From Cristatella mucedo (Eukaryota > Bryozoa > Phylactolaemata > Cristatellidae), in NCBI GenBank assembly GCA_009760855.2, contig WPIO01000001.1:6877001-6941000 (forward strand): a stretch of DNA of 64,000 bases, written 5' to 3'. Position numbers and translations under genes: made by a program. Shown piece after piece: positions 48,900-60,938 of this stretch. The notes beneath the pieces were generated by a model, which saw only the letters and a program-made list of their open reading frames with translations, was not told where the DNA came from and ran no database searches. The stretch's first letter is position 1. Each line of letters begins with the position of its first letter.

Positions 48900-50400
48900 G
48901 TGAGTAATGCTGCAAACTTGACTTAAATGTCAGCGGTTGAAGTTTGTAAATATAGCTGGTCGTCCATTTCTCGTTCCAGTCTTTATGGTAAGAACGACAG
49001 TAGGTAGGGAGACTAGGCGAAAAGTGCCTAAGTTCTTCTGTTCTATTTTCGACTTCTTAATGAGTGGACTAACACCAGCCTCTTTGAAGAATGCCGGGAC
49101 AAGACCTAGGGTAAAGACATACGTACTGTATTAATTATGCAGGGCAGGAGAAAATCTAGGCACCGAGCAAGGAAAAAAATACGAACGAGGTCTGGAGGGC
49201 TAGTGGTCTTCTTAAACTGGGAGATGAATTTTGAGACGATGCCCTCGAGAGGCAAGCTTGAAGGTGGACATTGAGGTAGAGCAAGGAACGGAAAGTGATG
49301 AGTCCAGCGGTTACGTTACCTTGGGAATATACTCTCTGATCGTATCTATCTATCCGACAATAGAACTAGAAAAACGATCCGCTAGATCGCCGCAAGGATC
49401 TAGCTAAAGAGCTGACCTGGACACGCCTTAGGAGATAGTTGATGGTAGGTGTCAGAATTTTGTATTTTGCATCTGTGATACCAGTAGGTTCTAACACGAG
49501 TTAAGCTTGGCCATAGGAATGATGGCTAGATATTAACCACACTAGTCCTCGCATGCCAGTCGATAGACAGTCAGTCCTGATCATGTGGAAAATGCGTGTT
49601 CACGCTTGCGCTCAGTAGACGCAACTAATTCATGTCTGCAGTAAAACGCTGGCCATCTGGGCGAGGGTAAACATAGTCAGAAGAGAAAGCTCATGCAGAG
49701 CATCGGCCAGCGTGGTGTTGTGGTATTCCACTAGTGAGGGTAGGTCGGATGGACGATCGAGTAGATGGAGGAATGAAGGTGGTTTTACGGACAGCACTAC
49801 TGTCGAGGGTCTTGAAGTTTCGCGATTCACGTGTGATGTTTGATACCGAAAGGGACGCAATTTATAGACTCGTAAGATTTAGATTTAGTTACATGCGAAG
49901 AATTTGGTTTTAACAGGCGTTGACATAGTATAAATGTCGGAGAAAATTTGATAGGGCGTGTGACCTTTAATGTGGATAGATAGTCACCAAACACATGAGC
50001 CACGACAGAAAACGAATGTGGGAAATTCGGCAAATAAGGGGTCAATTGGATTATAAGAATGAATTTTAAGATTGCACAGTACGAGGAAAAGATTATTTCT
50101 ATCACACAGAATAAAAATGAGGTAAAAAAATCCGTACTTAAAAAGTCTTGTTATCTTGGGGAGATATATTACACCCTTCATTGGCAGCATGCTGTTGGAT
50201 GAGCTCAGTACCGAGGATTCGGGAGACCGCTTCGATGGGACTGCAAGAGGCTAGAGATTGAGAAAGGTGCAAGCGACACGCGGCTACTCCACCGCCAGTT
50301 CTCATTGACCCCGCGAAGTAAATGAAATAATCCGCCTGTCGGAGTTGTGTCGATTTTGGTCTGACAGTCTGACGATTTCAGCCTGATCTCGGTCACAGCA
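48900..50400 (-). mobile_element. LINE-B copy B8, 5' portion (linker and RT fingers)
   Basis: Complementary in content to the other copies because it holds the part they lost. The reverse complement at about 49240-49050 gives the QFKKTTSPPDLV and LGLVPAFFKEAGVSPLIKKS segments, aligned with B1 at 5890-6060. At 49860-49630 it gives VKPPSFLHLLDRPSDLPSLV and YHNTTLADALHELSLLT, the linker between endonuclease and RT. Upstream sequence to about 50400 is probably endonuclease but is too decayed to prove. Confidence 0.65.
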
Positions 50401-51815
50401 AATAAGGCAAGGGGATCTTTCGCGTACTATTAAGGGTTTATTGCATGTAGAACCCAAATTCTGTGGGAGCGGCCGGCGGGTATGTAGCATGATGACCACC
50501 GAGTTAGAATGATTCACTGCAGCCCTTGAGGTAGAGCGCGCTTAGGTGGCTTGAAGAATACGTGCGAGAAATACGTGATCAAATAATACAAGCCGGTTAG
50601 GGTTAAGAAAAGGGTAGACATTGCATGCCCAACTTTTTGCAAAGCACGCGAGGTTTTGAGGAATTTCTTTAAAATTATAGTTATAGAATCAAGTCTTGCA
50701 CTTCGAAGCCCTTTAGATTTTATTGTGACATGACGTCTGCCTATGATCATCAGTAACCAGAAACCAGTGGTCCGTCAACTTTCCTCCTCAAAATGCTCGA
50801 TCAATCATTTAGACCAAGACTCCTGCGCCGCCGCCGGAACACTTTTATATGCGACCTTGCGGTGCAAGCGCTTAGGAGAACGCTTGCAAATTCATTAGCT
50901 TGGGGATATCGTGTAGGCATTTTTTTCTTAGTTCGTCAGCTGCTGATTACATTTTGCAACGTTTCCGCCTACAGTTTGCATTTCTGATTAGATAACTAGA
51001 CCATTTCCAGTGTGGCACGGAGCACGTTAAATCTGTCGCATGCTGTAGTTGTGTTGCCTCGATTATGTGCTAGGGTTCGATTGTCTCGGGAATTAAATTG
51101 AAATCTACTGTGGCTCTAAATTGTAAATTATGTTCATTTGAAGCACGCATACTTGCCCCTGCTTACGCCTAAAAGGGTTCGGCGGTCCTTAGCCTCTATT
51201 CGCAGCCCATCGATACCTTCACCTTCGTCGTACACCGATCTATTGCTGCCGATTGCGCCAGCCTATGACCGCCGGTTGCGTCTTGACGCTTAAATAAGCA
51301 GCTGCTCCAGCAGTTCATTCACAACCGTGTCAACATGTATGGGCACACAATTTAAAGTGCAGGTAAATGCGACAGAGTTGATAGCGGATTTTGTTTAGCG
51401 CCGTCGGTATCACTCGAGAATTAACATCGCACAATGCAGAGGAAAGAGAAGAGTACTGCATGCTCGAAGTATGCAAACCTGTAAATATTTTTTTGAGATA
51501 AGTTAAACACCCAGATAAATAGCAGATATCGACTCATTTGCTGCAGCGGACTCGATTAGTCTCCTCGGGTGACATTTGAAAACGCACGCGCCGGACAAAC
51601 GTAGCTCGGACGCGCTAGGCAGTCCGCTGGACCTAGCGGAAAGCTGTAAAAACCTTCAATAGAAGCTGTGCAGTAGTTAGCCGCAGGGATGCTGCTGCTG
51701 CTGCTCGGCGGCGGAATTCCGTCGACATTTCGTGGGGGAATGATTTGGATTTCAAGTGTCCTGTCCGTCTTCTTTCTCGGAACCCACACGGCTCCGCTGT
51801 TTTTTTTGCTTGCAG
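50401..51815. other. Unassigned; possible start of the 51.8-kb gene
   Basis: No repeat recognised. TAAATAAG at about 51291 and CAGGTAAAT (a strong splice-donor match) at 51361 could mark a promoter and untranslated first exon. The ATG between them (51335) stops after six codons. The coding start of the downstream gene is not identified. Confidence 0.25.
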
Positions 51816-52952
51816 AAATCTGAAACGCTTTTTGCTCTTGAGCTGCCAAAGACGGTGCCGGCGAAGCGATGGTACAAAGACCGCTACGTTAATAGCTACA
51901 GCCAGCACCTCGTGCGAGCGCAGCCCGGCAAAGGCGGCGACGCGCGATTCTGCTGGGTCGACGAGCAGTGGCTGCAGCAGCCCCGGCAGAAGTATAACAG
52001 CTGCGAGCCGCTGGCGTCGGTGAAGTGGGGTCCGCTGAAGTGCGGTGAGCGCTCGGCACGAGCGAGCGAGCGAGCGCGACTCAACGGAACGCGATGCAAT
52101 GCTATGTAACTTATCTCCGCGTGCGAGTTCACAAAGCCGCCGTAAAGACCATGTGGGCGTTACGCAGGGGAGTTTTGTTTAGCGCCTTCAAAGCCTAAGC
52201 GGCTTTCGGTGAGCATTCGGTAGCCAACGGACTTTATCTCGCGCAACAAAGAGAAAGTGGGAAGCATGGCAAATTCAGGACGGCAGTTGAGGTAGTGAGT
52301 AGCATGGAAGTAGCAGCTCATGACGGCTGGAAAGGATCTGCCATACTCGGCAGCAGGAGAGTCGATTTCGTTGCGACGGAAGAGCGAGTTGGCCGGCGAT
52401 CGCTCTGCGGCGGCGATCGCTCCGCGGCGGCGATCGCTCTGCGGCTGCGATCGCTCCGCAGCGGAGCGATCGCTCCGCGGCGGCGATCGCTCCGCGGCGG
52501 CGATCGCTCTGCGGCTCCCGCCCGTCGCCTCCGATTGCGATCGATGAGCCTCCGATCGCGAATGGCGTCATTCGGCGCGATCCAAATTCCGTCATTCTTC
52601 GCGATTCGATCGACTTCGCCGACCCTATTCAATAGAACGCGCCGCGGCCGTAGCGTCGCTCGTCCGAGCAGCGTCGCTCGCGCCGTGCATCGCGTGCCTC
52701 GCGGGAGATTCAATGCGCCCCCGGAAATACAATGGCCACTCGCTTCGCGTAGCGTAGCGTGCGCATTGCCAGCTGAGCGACGGTCGGGCGGCTTGCGTTT
52801 AGGCATAAAATCCACCGGCTACTTTTACGGACAACCGACGGATAAATTTACGACGATCGACATGTACAGAAGGAACCCGACTAACCTCGAAGGCCCTGTC
52901 TTCATGGACTACGGACGTCCCGGAGAGGGCTACTATACCCAGAAGTTCCCAT
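51816..52952 (+). CDS. Unrecognised Tyr/Pro-rich protein gene, two internal exons
   Basis: Exon A is 51816-52044: the acceptor is TTTTTTTTGCTTGCAG, the donor G then GTGAGC. Exon B is 52803-52952: the acceptor is GCGTTTAG, the donor T then GTAAGT. Exon A ends in phase 1 and exon B restores the frame exactly, giving one uninterrupted 126-codon reading (KSETLFALELP, PAKRWYKDRYVNSYSQHLVR, FCWVDEQWLQQPRQKYN, VKWGPLKC, then GIKSTGYFYGQPTDKF, TTIDMYRRNPTNLEGPVF, DYGRPGEGYYTQKF). There is no Met in exon A, so at least one 5' exon is missing. The many Tyr, Trp, Pro and Gly residues, WYK and YxxGYY patterns and small exons recall ciliary or sperm-tail microtubule inner proteins, but I cannot name a family. 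The 758-bp intron contains a LINE-A 3' end and a 17-bp tandem array. Confidence 0.68.
52112..52372 (-). mobile_element. LINE-A copy A5, 3' end inside an intron
   Basis: Matches the reverse-complement 3' region of A1 (CAACAAAGAGAAAGTGGGAAGCAT, here given only as a match to 1829-1853; TAGTGAGTAGCATGGAAG). It is inserted antisense to the host gene. The 3' terminus has a CGCG-containing variant (TTATCTCCGCGTGCGAG). Confidence 0.88.
52394..52514. repeat. 17-bp tandem array containing GCGATCGC
   Basis: About seven units of CGGCGATCGCTCYGCGG, each with the 8-bp palindrome GCGATCGC, with one irregular unit in the middle (CTGCGATCGCTCCGCAG). It starts about 20 bases after the 5' break of LINE-A copy A5. 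Degenerate GCGATCG words continue to about 52605. All six frames stay open because the unit has no stops. Confidence 0.92.
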
Positions 52953-53357
52953 GTAAGTCGATGAGAAGCGGCGCGCCTAGCCACCCTTCGAGTTCGCATG
53001 TGCCATTTCGCGCGATTGCCGCCTTGCGGATACGCCATCTTTGTCTGCAACGGTTGCACTCGAAAACCTATCCATCCTAGCTTCGGTCGGTTTTCCGAAG
53101 GGTTCCTGCTTAGTATCGTTTTGAGAGCCCGCGTCGTCATCCCCCACCGGTATGGTGACCGTTGCGGTCCTGCGGAGGTCGTAGCCACGAGTGCTGCCAG
53201 AATTAAGCTGCAAGAAGGGTCATGACCTTGACTGGCCAGGGGCGGCCAATCGTCGCCATGGGGTGGGGGGGGGCTTTGGAAAGTCGCGCTTCTTTTTAAC
53301 CCTCTTTCTCTTACTTAGGATTTTATTAGCAAACGAGCTCTCTAGCATTTGTGTGTA

Positions 53358-53395
<38 letters not shown>

Positions 53396-53417
53396 AGTGT
53401 GTGTGTGTGTGTGTGTG

Positions 53418-53480
<63 letters not shown>

Positions 53481-53506
53481 ATGTGTGTGTGCGAGTGTGT
53501 GCGAAT

Positions 53507-53547
<41 letters not shown>

Positions 53548-53548
53548 A

Positions 53549-53580
<32 letters not shown>

Positions 53581-53602
53581 GTGTGTGCATGTGTGTGTGC
53601 GA

Positions 53603-53645
<43 letters not shown>

Positions 53646-53651
53646 TGTGTG
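53358..53651. repeat. (GT)n array with 108-bp higher-order period
   Basis: A GT tract of about 290 bp interrupted by GAGAG and GCATG/GCGAG words. The word GCATGTGTGTGTGCGAG recurs at 53479 and 53587, so the tract contains a duplicated ~108-bp block. It lies in a probable intron of the 51.8-kb gene. Confidence 0.93.
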
Positions 53652-54244
53652 TGTGGGGGTGTGCATTGGATCCGCCCTTTCACCGAGCACGAAAATGCGT
53701 GCTGCCCCGTTTCGCTTGGTGCCTCGGCTCGGCGCAGAGATGCGGCAGCACGTCGCTCAGCTGCTGCTGCAAAGACGTCGGTTCCCCACGCACCACCGCT
53801 CAGACAGGTTCCGGAGGGTGCGCCCTTGCCTTTTCGGGAAAGTAGCGTCGAGGGTAGATGACTCGCTTCGATAAAGAGCACCGAGGTAGCGTAAAAGGAA
53901 TCGACAACTGCCTCCTCCGGCCTCAACTGCTGGATCAACTGATTCTTTGCGTCGGTGTTTTCTCATCCATCTTAGGACAGGACGTTGGTGAACTCCGGAC
54001 AGCTATTGAATAGCGACGAATAAAGCACCGTACGCTAGGCCTGCGGTCCAATTCAATAAGAGAAAAATCTTTATGAAAAGTGCATGCAGATAGGTTTGCT
54101 ATTCTTTAAGAACTATCTTTCCTCCGCAATGTTTAGCATTTTTTAAAGGGTGCAATTCATTTTCGCTCTCTTCTCTAGTTGGGAATTCTTCGCGAGCGGT
54201 ACCGATTTCCGTAGGGGGATTTTATAAGCCGCTTGCATCAGCAG

Positions 54245-54623
54245 CTGCAGAGTCTCACCCGCCGAGAATCGACGCACGCCCGCCGCCGCCACTTACATCA
54301 ACGCTTTGCTCGCTCCGGTACACAGCTCCGGCCATCTTTCGCGCTGTGCCGCTTGATAGGCGTGCGCCCGCGGCGCCTATTTTACGCCGACGACCGCGTA
54401 GCGATTTCACGCTCCTATCGACGCGGCAGTTTGTCCACTTCACCAAAGTGCCTTGAATCAAGAGGCGCGCCGTTTGTTGCGTTTCTTTAAAGCCGAAACC
54501 ACATGGAACATGTCATCAGTACCTCTTAATCAAACGAAAATCCTGCAGTCTGTGCCGCAGAAGACGACCGCAGAGTACGAGCTGCTGCTGGCCGCCGCTG
54601 CTACGACGGCGGAGAGAGAGTGA
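54245..54623 (+). CDS. Possible 3' exons of the 51.8-kb gene (uncertain)
   Basis: Candidate exon C is 54245-54447: acceptor CATCAGCAG, weak donor AAA then GTGCCT. It takes the phase-1 T of exon B and reads SAESHPPRIDAR, PPPPLTSTLCSLRYTAPAIF and DFTLLSTRQFVHFTK. Candidate exon D is 54549-54623: acceptor TCCTGCAG, reads SVPQKTTAEYELLLAAAATT and AERE before TGA. AATAAA at 54900-54905 would serve as poly(A) signal. A competing frame stays open to TAA at 54829 (ending RAALAAARAYRSK), so the last exon cannot be settled by eye. GC-rich DNA gives many open frames, so these exons are tentative. Confidence 0.3.
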
Positions 54624-54899
54624 CCGCGGCGCGGCCGCTTCGCCGGCGTTCGCTTTCCAAAACTCAGACAGTCGCCCGTCTACCGGCGGCATGTCGCCGT
54701 CCACGAGGCGAGTGCTAGCGCAGCAACTGAAAGCGTTCTCGCGCGACCTCAAAGCTACGTCCGGTAACGGCGCAAAGGACGCGAGTGTACGGGCCGCGCT
54801 AGCCGCCGCCCGAGCTTACCGGTCGAAGTAAAGCGGAAATGGTTTGCAGCCTCGTCGCACGAGCTTGTTCTACGTCGTGTGCATGCACAAAGTGAATCG

Positions 54900-54905
54900 A
54901 ATAAA
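54900..54905 (+). terminator. AATAAA poly(A) signal
   Basis: Canonical hexamer 70 bases after the TAA at 54829 and about 280 after the TGA at 54621, suitable for ending the 51.8-kb gene. Confidence 0.45.
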
Positions 54906-56330
54906 CGCTCTGCTCGGCCGAGTGGACCGAATCTGCTTGTGATGCTCTCTCTCCTTATTCGTTGGAAAAAAACGGAACGGAACTATGTGTCGCGATCACT
55001 CCTCGCTCAGCTTGAGCTATTTTTTCGCTGCTCAGCCGCGACCAGGTAGCCGAGTCGACGCAACGAACAATCCGGATACCGTGCGGATCAGTCGGGATAG
55101 CCAGGGTCACTGACCGGGTAGCTCGCTGTTCGATCGATTGATGAATGATGGCATCGTTTGAGGCCGCTCGGAGGACCTGTAATGACCTTTAATGTTCCCG
55201 TGACTAAATTTACTGTTCATGACCTTTAATGCTCCACTGCCGTCCATTGAAGTCCGGACGAGTCTAGCTCACTCAGGTGCACTCAGGAAGTTGGCTTGAC
55301 TGCGAACTCCGCTGCCATCTCCCGCGGTTCGACCGGTGTAATCGAGAATCTAGGGGGAGTTTGGCTACTTCCGCCCTGGCTCGGCCCTGGCTCGGGGCGC
55401 GCCGCCCGCTCGCCACGACGCTGAGCCAGGGCAAGACGAGCGGCCGTTTAACTAAGGCTCTTTGTAACAAATATCGCATGCGCCAACAACAACAGGAGTA
55501 CTTAACAGAATTATTAGGGGACATAGGTATATTAGGCTACTGGGGGGGGGGCGACTCAGGACACACGAGGCCAGCCTTCCCTACGCGGGAGGACATTCTC
55601 GGACCAGAGCAATCTTGAAGACGGCAGCAATCCACACAAGTACCAGCCAAGCCATCACGATGCGATATTAGCTGTAATAACGGAGATTCATCAGCTCGGC
55701 TCGGTACAGCTCGGCTCGCCAAGAGCGCCAGCTCAGGGAGGGGGGCTACGAGCAACACGCTATATGGGGAACGACGCGGAATATACAAGCCATCACAACA
55801 AGCGTGCTTATCTCCGCTCGGTCTTTGAGCCCTCGCTGCCTTGCGTGAGTGGCCGCATCGCCGGAGAGCGCCCGACTACCATCCACGTGCATCACGGGGC
55901 GAGATCGAGAGCGCCCAACCCCGCGACTTATTCGGCCAATGTCAGGTTTCTAAAAGCCGGGGTAGCAAGGCGTCTGCGGACATCCGGGCATGCCTACAGG
56001 TCGGTCCCCGGGCCTGCCGCGACCCTTACCACAGTACAGTCTCCCAGCCAACCAAACTTAGCCTGGGTACACCTGCACGGATGTAATACAAGAGCATTAT
56101 GAACTTAAGAGTTTCACTTATTAATTCGATGCAAGTGTTGAGCGTTCTCGCTTTCTCTCGTCAATGTGGTGAGACAGATAAAATTCACAGAGTGAGCATT
56201 TGCTCTTGAAAAATAATTCTCCGTATTGACAGAAATTGATTCCGATTCAAATAGTTTCCGATCAAAACGGTTCCGACATCTGCCTATTGTTAAAGCACTA
56301 AGCCGGTGTGGGAGGCGAATTCATTTAGCA
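54906..56330. other. Unassigned CpG-rich sequence with open frames
   Basis: CpG-rich, with plus frames at 55277-55618 (starts at GTG; contains RMRQQQQEYLTELLGDIGIL) and 55764-56102 (ATG, 112 codons, basic). Neither has a recognisable domain, and no splice sites were matched. The word ATGACCTTTAATG is repeated at 55182 and 55219. This could be part of a gene or of an unrecognised element. Confidence 0.3.
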
Positions 56331-56885
56331 CCCTTAGACCTCTGGGCACTTATGCTGCAGAGGAAGCATATCAGCCGACGAGCGACAATAACATGCTCAA
56401 TTTCGGACGGCATACGCGCATACAGAATAGTTTAAATGGAGCATACGCTGTGAGGAACGGGTGGCTTTAGCATCCTTTTAAATGTTTCCAAGTCAGAGGT
56501 CAAGCTCGGGCGTCGGTCACTATTGAATCCCAGGCTTTAAGAGCGTAGGAGTTTAAGGCATGGACTCCGAAGGGTTGGACTTAGAGGCGCGATACAAATA
56601 AAGATCAAAATAAGATGCTGTAGCACGAGCGGATGCCTGAGGAGTATTTCAGGGTCAGTTAGAGCTTGAGAATAAAGGAGCCTAAAAGTGAGTGACATTG
56701 AACTTGAAGCAGTCGATGCTGTTCACGATGTGGAGGTCGCCGAGCGAAGGTCGGTGAGAAGTGCTGCGATGTGGAAACGCAAAGGCCGATGACGATGTTT
56801 GCCAGCGTCAGCCAGCATCCGCCTTCTTGCACATGTAGCAACACCTGCAAGGAGCACTATACAGGAGTCTAAGCTGGATCGTCAG
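56331..56885 (-). mobile_element. LINE-B copy B9, degenerate 3' half
   Basis: Starts with a reverse-complement tail remnant (AGCACCCTTAGACCTCTGGG, CACTTATGCTGCAGAGGAAG) and passes through blocks equivalent to AAAAGTGAGTGACA (about 56681) and GGTCGGTGAGAAGTGCTGCG (about 56747) found in B2 to B4. No frame is long. Confidence 0.65.
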
Positions 56886-57650
56886 AAATGCAGGGTCTCA
56901 CTTGGCTATGGTAACCGTGTATGCGCAGGCAGGCAGCAATTGTTTCATTGTAATACAGCTGAAAGTATGCAGACATACTTGCTGACAGCGTGGCTAATTT
57001 GCTCACCCACTATCCGACGCCCTTCAGAGACACGGACACCATTTCCATGCCCGTCGATTTCGTCTTTCGCAAAACAATTTTACGCTTAAACCTGTCTATG
57101 CGACACACCTCCTCCCTCGCTATGGCCGGTAGCTGAGGCTGCAATTGTAGCGCCTTTGCCGCGCTTGGCCGGCGACTCATGGCCAAAACTGCCTTACAAT
57201 TGTGCCTCGAGCCAAACCTGTAAAACAATCTTACAGAAAGCTAAAGCTCACAGAAGGTCCATTATATGCTACAGGTAAATTCGCCTGTATCAAAGTTTAT
57301 GCGTGCGCGAGCGACAAGTTCAACTAGAAGTTATAGCTCGCTCGCTCGAGACCTTTCTTTGCCACGCTTTCGAAAACTCCACCCCCTCCCACTTGAAGGG
57401 ACCCTCACTATAGAGGACTGTCAAAGAGAACGAAGAATCGGCAAAGAATCAGTATGCATCGCACAGTCTAAACATCAAACAAAAATTAAGTATCTAGCCA
57501 GATGAGACAACTTATATGCTCTCACCACAGCAGCAAACGCACAGCGGCAGGCCCTGCAGTTGCCTCTAAAGGGACGCGTGCCAGCCACGCCCCGCTCTCC
57601 AAACGACCACAAAACCATCGCAGCTCAGCCACAAGCAAGTTCTCCTGCAG
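56886..57650. other. Unassigned sequence
   Basis: No feature recognised. Confidence 0.4.
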
Positions 57651-57724
57651 CGAGTTTTTAAAGTGCCTGAACAGAGATTCCGTTCTCTTAGGGTGCTTTA
57701 TAAAATACATTATTATTATTATTT
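57651..57724 (+). repeat. Solo LINE-B/SINE1 tail
   Basis: AAAGTGCCTGAACAGAGATT, GTTCTCTTAGGGTGCTTTAT and an (ATT)n end. The GAACAGAGATT variant matches SINE1 rather than LINE-B copies, so this may be a headless SINE1. Confidence 0.78.
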
Positions 57725-58097
57725 AGCCTATTGCATGCGCTCGGCGCTTCCATAGTAACACGAGACTGGACGTCGCTGGCTGTGTCACGCACCCCGCAGC
57801 TCTGACTCACCCGACTGTAGGGAGTGGCTTATGGCGGCACGGCTCTTTGCTGCAGAACGAACCGCAATACAGGCCCACTCCCCGAAGGTGCCCCAACGTC
57901 CTGAAATGGATGCTTCACTTTACATATCATCAAAATTCTCCGGCACCGCTTTGCTTCAGTAATAAGCTATAATTGTTCGTCATTCTTTATGCTATCCACG
58001 TATTCAAGAGTGTAATATCACGAAACTCTGACGGTAGTCTGAAAAGGTATTCTGCTTAAGCGGATGGGCTCTCTCTGCGAATGGATTTCCTCATACG

Positions 58098-58906
<809 letters not shown>

Positions 58907-58908
<2 letters not shown>

Positions 58909-59984
58909 CGAAGCACTCTCAAATCTAGGCAGCCCTGTATGCTGGACTACAGTGAAGCTGCCTTTCTGAAAGTTGTCATTTTTTTAAAAGAGCTGTTTAC
59001 TATTTTCATAATTAGCTGTTAACATCTGTTAATATTGGTTTTTTCATTTTCCACTAATTTTACATTTAATAACTTTGTGTGTGTGTGATGAAGACGCTTA
59101 ATTATATACTTATATATTTCTTGATAAGTTCTAAATCAATGCATTTTTACTTTTTATAATAAAATATCTGAAGAATGCAAATGCATTAAGCGACTTTTCT
59201 GAGAGATACGATCTTAGTTTTGTAAAGAAATAAAGAAGTTCTTTCGTCTTTCTCTTGCCTGGATGAGCATCGGATGGTGGATGCGGCCATGAAATGCAAA
59301 GTAACTCATTCAGCGTGCACAAGCTTGTGCTTGAAAAAACCCTAAGCCATTTGGATGGCCAGTAAAAATAAATCAGAATGCTATTAGAAGCACGCATTCG
59401 ACTCGTTTTAAAGCTGAAATATTGTTCCGGGTCGCTGGAGGGCTTTCGTTTCTGATAGTTAGTGGCAAGCCTGTCATTAGCCGCGAGCCAATTTTGTGAG
59501 TAAGCAATCGGGGCTATGTAAATGTCTCCGAACGCTGCCGGGGAGCCTCCAGCTGGCAATAGTAGCTTAGTAGACGGTGTCTGATTCGCCCCAGTAAATA
59601 CTTTTACGCTTGATTATATACGGATGCATACAGCCGCAACCGAACGAGAAGCCTTCGGCAGTAAAAATTCAAAGCCATCGGGCAACTTATTATCTGAGCA
59701 AGCCACATCGAAACCACTGGCTCAAGCACTGACTACCATTGCTGACCACTTTATTGGTCGCGGGTGCCTTTTCCGAAACAGGAAAGCTATTTAGATTGAA
59801 CAGCTTCCTGTATGTGGCGGCACGAGAGCTATCGGCAGCTTCTTCCCGCTATTAGCGAGTAATAAAGAATTGTCTTATGCAGGATTCGACCCCACGGCCA
59901 ACATCGTGAAGTGCAATCACGTGAGACCTTAAATTTGGGTTACATTGCATGTGAGAACTGTGTGAATAACCCAAATAAACCAAG
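58907..59984. other. Unassigned sequence
   Basis: A 142-codon minus frame (59559-59131) lacks domain and splice support. A B-box-like GGGGTCGAATCCTGC on the minus strand (about 59881-59895) hints at an old SINE but no body follows. Confidence 0.3.
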
Positions 59985-60180
59985 AATAATAGTAAGACAC
60001 TAGCATATCACCCAAAGAGAACTAAATTTCGTTCTAGGCCCATTACATGTGCTGTAAAGGAATCGTGTCAATCGATTAGAGATAACATGCTCGCAGCGGC
60101 AGCTCGCATAAGCACACAAAGTACAATTCACACGGACCAGTAGCTTCACCTATTGTGGGTTTTAGGCAATTAATATAGAA
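59985..60180 (-). mobile_element. LINE-B copy B10, 3' end fragment
   Basis: Reverse-complement tail (CACCCAAAGAGAACTAAATT, CGTTCTAGGCCCATTACATG), then the 3' region shared with B3 and B7 (TGCTGTAAAGGAATCGTGTC, GATTAGAGATAACATGCTC). Confidence 0.7.
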
Positions 60181-60846
60181 AATTTTCTATTGAACGATAA
60201 CAAATTGCTGTTCAATTTTAGGCGTAGTTCTTCCTCCTGCTCTTGTTTATTTGGTCGATTCTTAGCTTGATATTTGTGCATTGCTGCTCAGATCATCCTT
60301 AATAGGGTCTTTGACAGGTTCTTCATAATCAGTTTTTTTTACTGCCAGTACAGCTATTATCACGCTGTTATCTGTCTACCTTCAAGGTAAAGCTGTGTTT
60401 CATGCACTGTATTAATGAACTTTAACGGAACGCAAGTGGCTGGTTAGAAAACCTGAAAGCTATGTTCCGGTACGACCGGTAACCTGCTCAAAAGAGGGTG
60501 CGGCTAGATGTGATGTAGGCTCCTCAGTACTTTAACCGACTAATCTAGCGTCAACTCTCCGCTATTCAATGTACAGATTTATAAGTTACAAGAAATGTAC
60601 ATCCACTCTTTTACTACCGAGCTCACCCCCTCTAGTTCTGCCCCGCCCCCGAGGTGGTTGGCGGTAATAAGTCCGCTCTTTGGTTTCACTCGGAAGTACA
60701 CGAGCCGAGCTCCGCATAAGTCAGCAGATATCCTATGTGGGTATTGACGAAGTGACCTAATTTAAAATAAGAAATTAAAAAAATTTTCTTTCAGAAATTT
60801 GGCACATTATTGTAATATATTTCCCGCCGCGCAACGCCTGACATTA
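60181..60846. other. Region upstream of the TDP-43 gene
   Basis: No repeat or exon recognised. It probably holds the upstream promoter of the gene at 60.94 kb. No TATA box is evident near the expected start. Confidence 0.4.
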
Positions 60847-60878
60847 CCCGCCGCCGCCGCCGCCGAGATCTCGCGAGG
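60847..60878 (+). promoter_or_regulatory. (CCG)n and TCTCGCGAG element before TDP-43
   Basis: A CCG run (about 60849-60865) is followed by TCTCGCGAGG at 60869-60878, nine of ten bases of the TCTCGCGAGA palindrome known from core promoters of animal housekeeping genes. It lies 60-70 bases before the start codon, so it may be in the 5' UTR or overlap the transcription start. Confidence 0.5.
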
Positions 60879-60938
60879 GTTAACGCACTACTGGTTGTAG
60901 CGCGTGCGGCTTTGAATTATCGGACCGTGGGAGTTCTC

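Noticed and set aside
52394-52514. CRISPR-like array
   Set aside because: Units are contiguous 17-mers with no spacers in a eukaryotic intron; it is a tandem repeat.
53736-53820. Extra exon of the 51.8-kb gene (frame [15 protein letters not shown])
   Set aside because: Joining the phase-1 T of exon B to its acceptor creates a TAG stop, so it cannot follow exon B.
53342-53938. 198-codon His/Thr-rich minus frame
   Set aside because: Mostly translation of the (GT)n array.
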